A stretch of 9,135 nucleotides of DNA from JBBDNC01 sp040877875 (lineage in GTDB: Bacteria > Bacteroidota > Rhodothermia > Balneolales > Balneolaceae), in assembly GCA_040877875.1 (NCBI GenBank), contig JBBDNC010000220.1:1-9135 (forward strand). The letters are read 5' to 3'. Of this stretch, positions 7,026-9,135 are shown one piece after another. Each line of letters starts with the position of its first letter. Position 1 is the stretch's first letter. Below the pieces are notes generated by a model that saw only the letters and a list, made by a program, of their open reading frames with translations, searched no databases and was not told the origin of the DNA. A program made the position numbers and the translations under genes.

Positions 7026-9135
7026 TGGAAAAACAACTACAAAGCAGTAATGGCTTATTACCTGCTGTAACAAAGAGTCCATCACGACTCTCTCGTCTTT
7101 TCCGGATCCAATGGATTTGGAGTGGCTTCATGTTACTGGCAGGGTTGATGCTTATCGCAAGTGCAAACGATGTCGCAGCTCAGGATATCGAGATATCCGG
7201 AACCGTTGTTTCGACAGATGGAGAAGCGCTTCCGGGGGTGAATGTGATTATTCTGGGGACTTCCAGTGGTACAACGACGAACCTGGATGGTGAATATTCA
7301 TTGAGAGCTCCATCGAATGGATCCCTGATATTTTCCTACATCGGGTTTGAGCGTCTCGAAGTAGCGATTGAGGGGCGATCTACGATTGATGTTACACTGG
7401 AAGAGAGTGTTTCCGAATTAGGCGAAGTGCTTGTAACGGGGTATTCCTCTCAGCGTCAGGCAGATATTACAGGTGCTGTTTCGAGTGTGAATATAGAAGA
7501 TATGAATAAAATGGTTGGTGTTAGTGTCCTGGATAAGCTGCAAGGACATGTCCCCGGGGTTACTATCACAGGAACAGGCTCGCCAGGTGGACGCAGCACC
7601 GTACGGATCCGCGGGGTCAGTTCGTTTCAAAATAATGACCCGCTTTATATCATAGATGGAGTGCCGGTACAGGATGCATACAATAACTGGTTGAATCCGA
7701 ATGATATCGAGTCGATGCAGGTGCTCAAAGATGCTTCTGCAGCTTCCATTTATGGTGCCCGTGCAAATAATGGAGTGATTATCATTACAACCAAACGGGG
7801 GACTCCCGGAGCTCCTCAGATTTCTCTGGATATGTCAACCGGAGTCGCAACACCGGTCAAAGGATATGATGATTTCCTAATCCTTGATCCGATGGACTAC
7901 CATGAAGTGATCCGGCGCAGTCATGTCAATGCGGGTTTGTCGGTTCCTACCAATATATACGGAGACCCGAATAATCCGTCTATTCCGAATTATATTTGGC
8001 CGAATGACGGACAAAACCAGACCATGCAGGTGGATGAAAGTACCTATTCATTTTCTGACAACCTGATCATGCCGGCTAATCCGGAGGGTACCAACTGGTG
8101 GGATGAAATGTTCAGCCCTGCTCTGGTTCAGGATTACAACATCGGTATATCCGGTGGGGCAGATAATCACCGCTACAACGTCTCGTTTAATTATCTGGAC
8201 CAGGACGGAACCGCTATTCATAACTGGTACAGGCGAGGTTCGGTTCGTGTGAATACGGAATTTAACAGCGGGATCTTTACGGTCGGAGAGAACATTTCAC
8301 TTTCACTGACTGAGACCGTTGGTGGTTTGCGTGATATCGGAGGTTATGCCGAAGGCACGATCGTTGGCAAGAATATATTGATGCAGCCTATCATACCTGT
8401 CTACGATATCAATGGATATTTTGCCGGCGGGAAAGCCAATACACTTGGGAACCAGGATAACCCGGTAGCAGTTGCCTATAAGAACAAAGACGATGTAACT
8501 GCAAACCGTCGTGTTGTGGGAAGTGTATTTGGAATTGCCGATCTGATGGATCAGCTTGCATTCAGAAGTACTTTCGGGTTTGACCTCGGACAAAATTCAT
8601 TCAAGGGATTTTCCTTCCCGACACCGGAAAACTCGGAACCGACCCTGACACAGGGGGTCAACGAGAACTATGGTGAATCGATTAACTGGACCTGGAGTAA
8701 TACCTTGAATTATGTGGATACCTTTGCCGAACGTCATAACATTGATGTGTTAGTGGGCACGGAAGCCACCAGGAATTCCAATGTCGGCATGGGCGCAAGT
8801 ATGCGCGGATATATCACGACGTCGACAGATGCCTGGTATATTCAGGATGCCCTGGGAGATCCTGGAACCAAGAACGTCAGCAGTAATGGCGGTTTCAGCT
8901 CACTCTATTCCTTTTTTGGCAAAGTGGACTATAATTATGCCAGCAAGTACTATGTGAGTGCCACAATTCGCAGGGACGGTTCGTCCAGGCTGGGATCCGG
9001 AAATAAATGGGGAACTTTCCCGGCTTTCAGCCTTGGCTGGAGGCTCTCTGAAGAAGCTTTTCTTCGGGGAAGCGAGGTACTGAGTGATCTTCGAATCCGG
9101 GGTGGATACGGGGTTACCGGTAACCAGCAGATTCC
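7025..9135 (+). CDS. SusC/RagA family TonB-dependent outer-membrane receptor, 3' truncated by window
   Basis: This frame is open from the ATG at 7025 to the window end: 703 whole codons plus two bases. SusC proteins are outer-membrane barrels that, with a SusD lipoprotein lid, import glycans or peptides using TonB energy. A long basic N-terminus precedes a hydrophobic segment (about 31-47) and a likely cleavage site after VAA at residue 52. The carboxypeptidase-like regulatory domain follows at about 56-130 (ISGTVVSTDGEALPGVNV, then LDGEYSL). The SusC signature with TonB-box character, EVLVTGYSSQRQADITGAV, lies near 134-152. The plug includes VRIRGVSS, PLYIIDGVPV (206-215) and YGARANNGVIIITTKRG (243-259). 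Barrel strands fill the rest, with IRRDGSSRLG near 650 and LRIRGGYGVTGNQQ just before the end. Full-length members have about 1000 residues, so roughly 300 are missing. An in-frame TAA at 7016-7018 fixes the start. No anti-sigma STN domain is present, so control is probably not by the FecR/sigma route. The substrate cannot be told; a susD gene is expected downstream. Confidence 0.95.
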   Translation, partial: MEKQLQSSNGLLPAVTKSPSRLSRLFRIQWIWSGFMLLAGLMLIASANDVAAQDIEISGTVVSTDGEALPGVNVIILGTSSGTTTNLDGEYSLRAPSNGSLIFSYIGFERLEVAIEGRSTIDVTLEESVSELGEVLVTGYSSQRQADITGAVSSVNIEDMNKMVGVSVLDKLQGHVPGVTITGTGSPGGRSTVRIRGVSSFQNNDPLYIIDGVPVQDAYNNWLNPNDIESMQVLKDASAASIYGARANNGVIIITTKRGTPGAPQISLDMSTGVATPVKGYDDFLILDPMDYHEVIRRSHVNAGLSVPTNIYGDPNNPSIPNYIWPNDGQNQTMQVDESTYSFSDNLIMPANPEGTNWWDEMFSPALVQDYNIGISGGADNHRYNVSFNYLDQDGTAIHNWYRRGSVRVNTEFNSGIFTVGENISLSLTETVGGLRDIGGYAEGTIVGKNILMQPIIPVYDINGYFAGGKANTLGNQDNPVAVAYKNKDDVTANRRVVGSVFGIADLMDQLAFRSTFGFDLGQNSFKGFSFPTPENSEPTLTQGVNENYGESINWTWSNTLNYVDTFAERHNIDVLVGTEATRNSNVGMGASMRGYITTSTDAWYIQDALGDPGTKNVSSNGGFSSLYSFFGKVDYNYASKYYVSATIRRDGSSRLGSGNKWGTFPAFSLGWRLSEEAFLRGSEVLSDLRIRGGYGVTGNQQI

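Noticed and set aside
7111..7293. 60-codon forward frame starting in the SusC region
   Set aside because: It is in a different frame from the SusC-type coding sequence, which is supported by signal peptide, carboxypeptidase-like and plug motifs across the same bases.
1..9135. CRISPR array, tRNA or rRNA gene, insertion sequence, att site
   Set aside because: I found no regularly spaced direct repeats, no tRNA-like fold, no transposase and no terminal inverted repeats with target duplications.

Overview
The window looks like chromosomal DNA from the Bacteroidota group in the broad sense (Bacteroidota, Balneolota or Rhodothermota). The evidence is a SusC/RagA-type TonB-dependent receptor with an N-terminal carboxypeptidase-like domain, start codons without clear Shine-Dalgarno sequences, a lipoprotein with an acidic stretch after its cysteine, and AT-rich intergenic regions around coding DNA of moderate GC. 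A marine or halophilic Balneolales-like host is plausible, but the sequence alone does not prove it. All four genes are on the + strand.

Layout: 1-350 is non-coding, with a compound inverted repeat at 182-256. 351-3836 encodes a 1161-residue predicted lipoprotein: TPR repeats, then FG-GAP/VCBS-type repeats, an ASPIC/UnbV-like segment, and about 430 C-terminal residues of unassigned function. 3837-4084 is a 248-base gap with a good hairpin shortly before the next start. 4085-5881 encodes a 598-residue exported or membrane-anchored CRTAC1-type protein with FG-GAP/VCBS repeats and a C-terminal ASPIC/UnbV domain. Its stop overlaps the start of 5878-6726 (ATGA), which encodes a 282-residue polytopic membrane protein of the NqrB/RnfD fold. 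6727-7024 is non-coding and carries three successive inverted repeats. 7025-9135 is the first 703 codons of a SusC-family receptor, cut by the window end. It is open to the end and is the main gene here that has no complete reading frame inside the window.

How the genes may work together: the first three genes form a directional group of two ASPIC/UnbV proteins plus one RnfD-like membrane protein. The translationally coupled pair recalls the UnbV and UnbU proteins of enediyne antibiotic clusters, but no polyketide synthase or other enediyne gene is visible here. The RnfD-like protein appears to lack the periplasmic loop that carries covalent FMN in true RnfD, so it is unlikely to be an ordinary Rnf or Nqr subunit. 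The most interesting reading is an uncharacterised envelope system: an outer-membrane lipoprotein, a propeller-type exported protein and an inner-membrane partner. Whether the SusC receptor downstream belongs to it is unknown; the receptor has its own long leader and is probably a separate unit followed by a SusD gene beyond the window.
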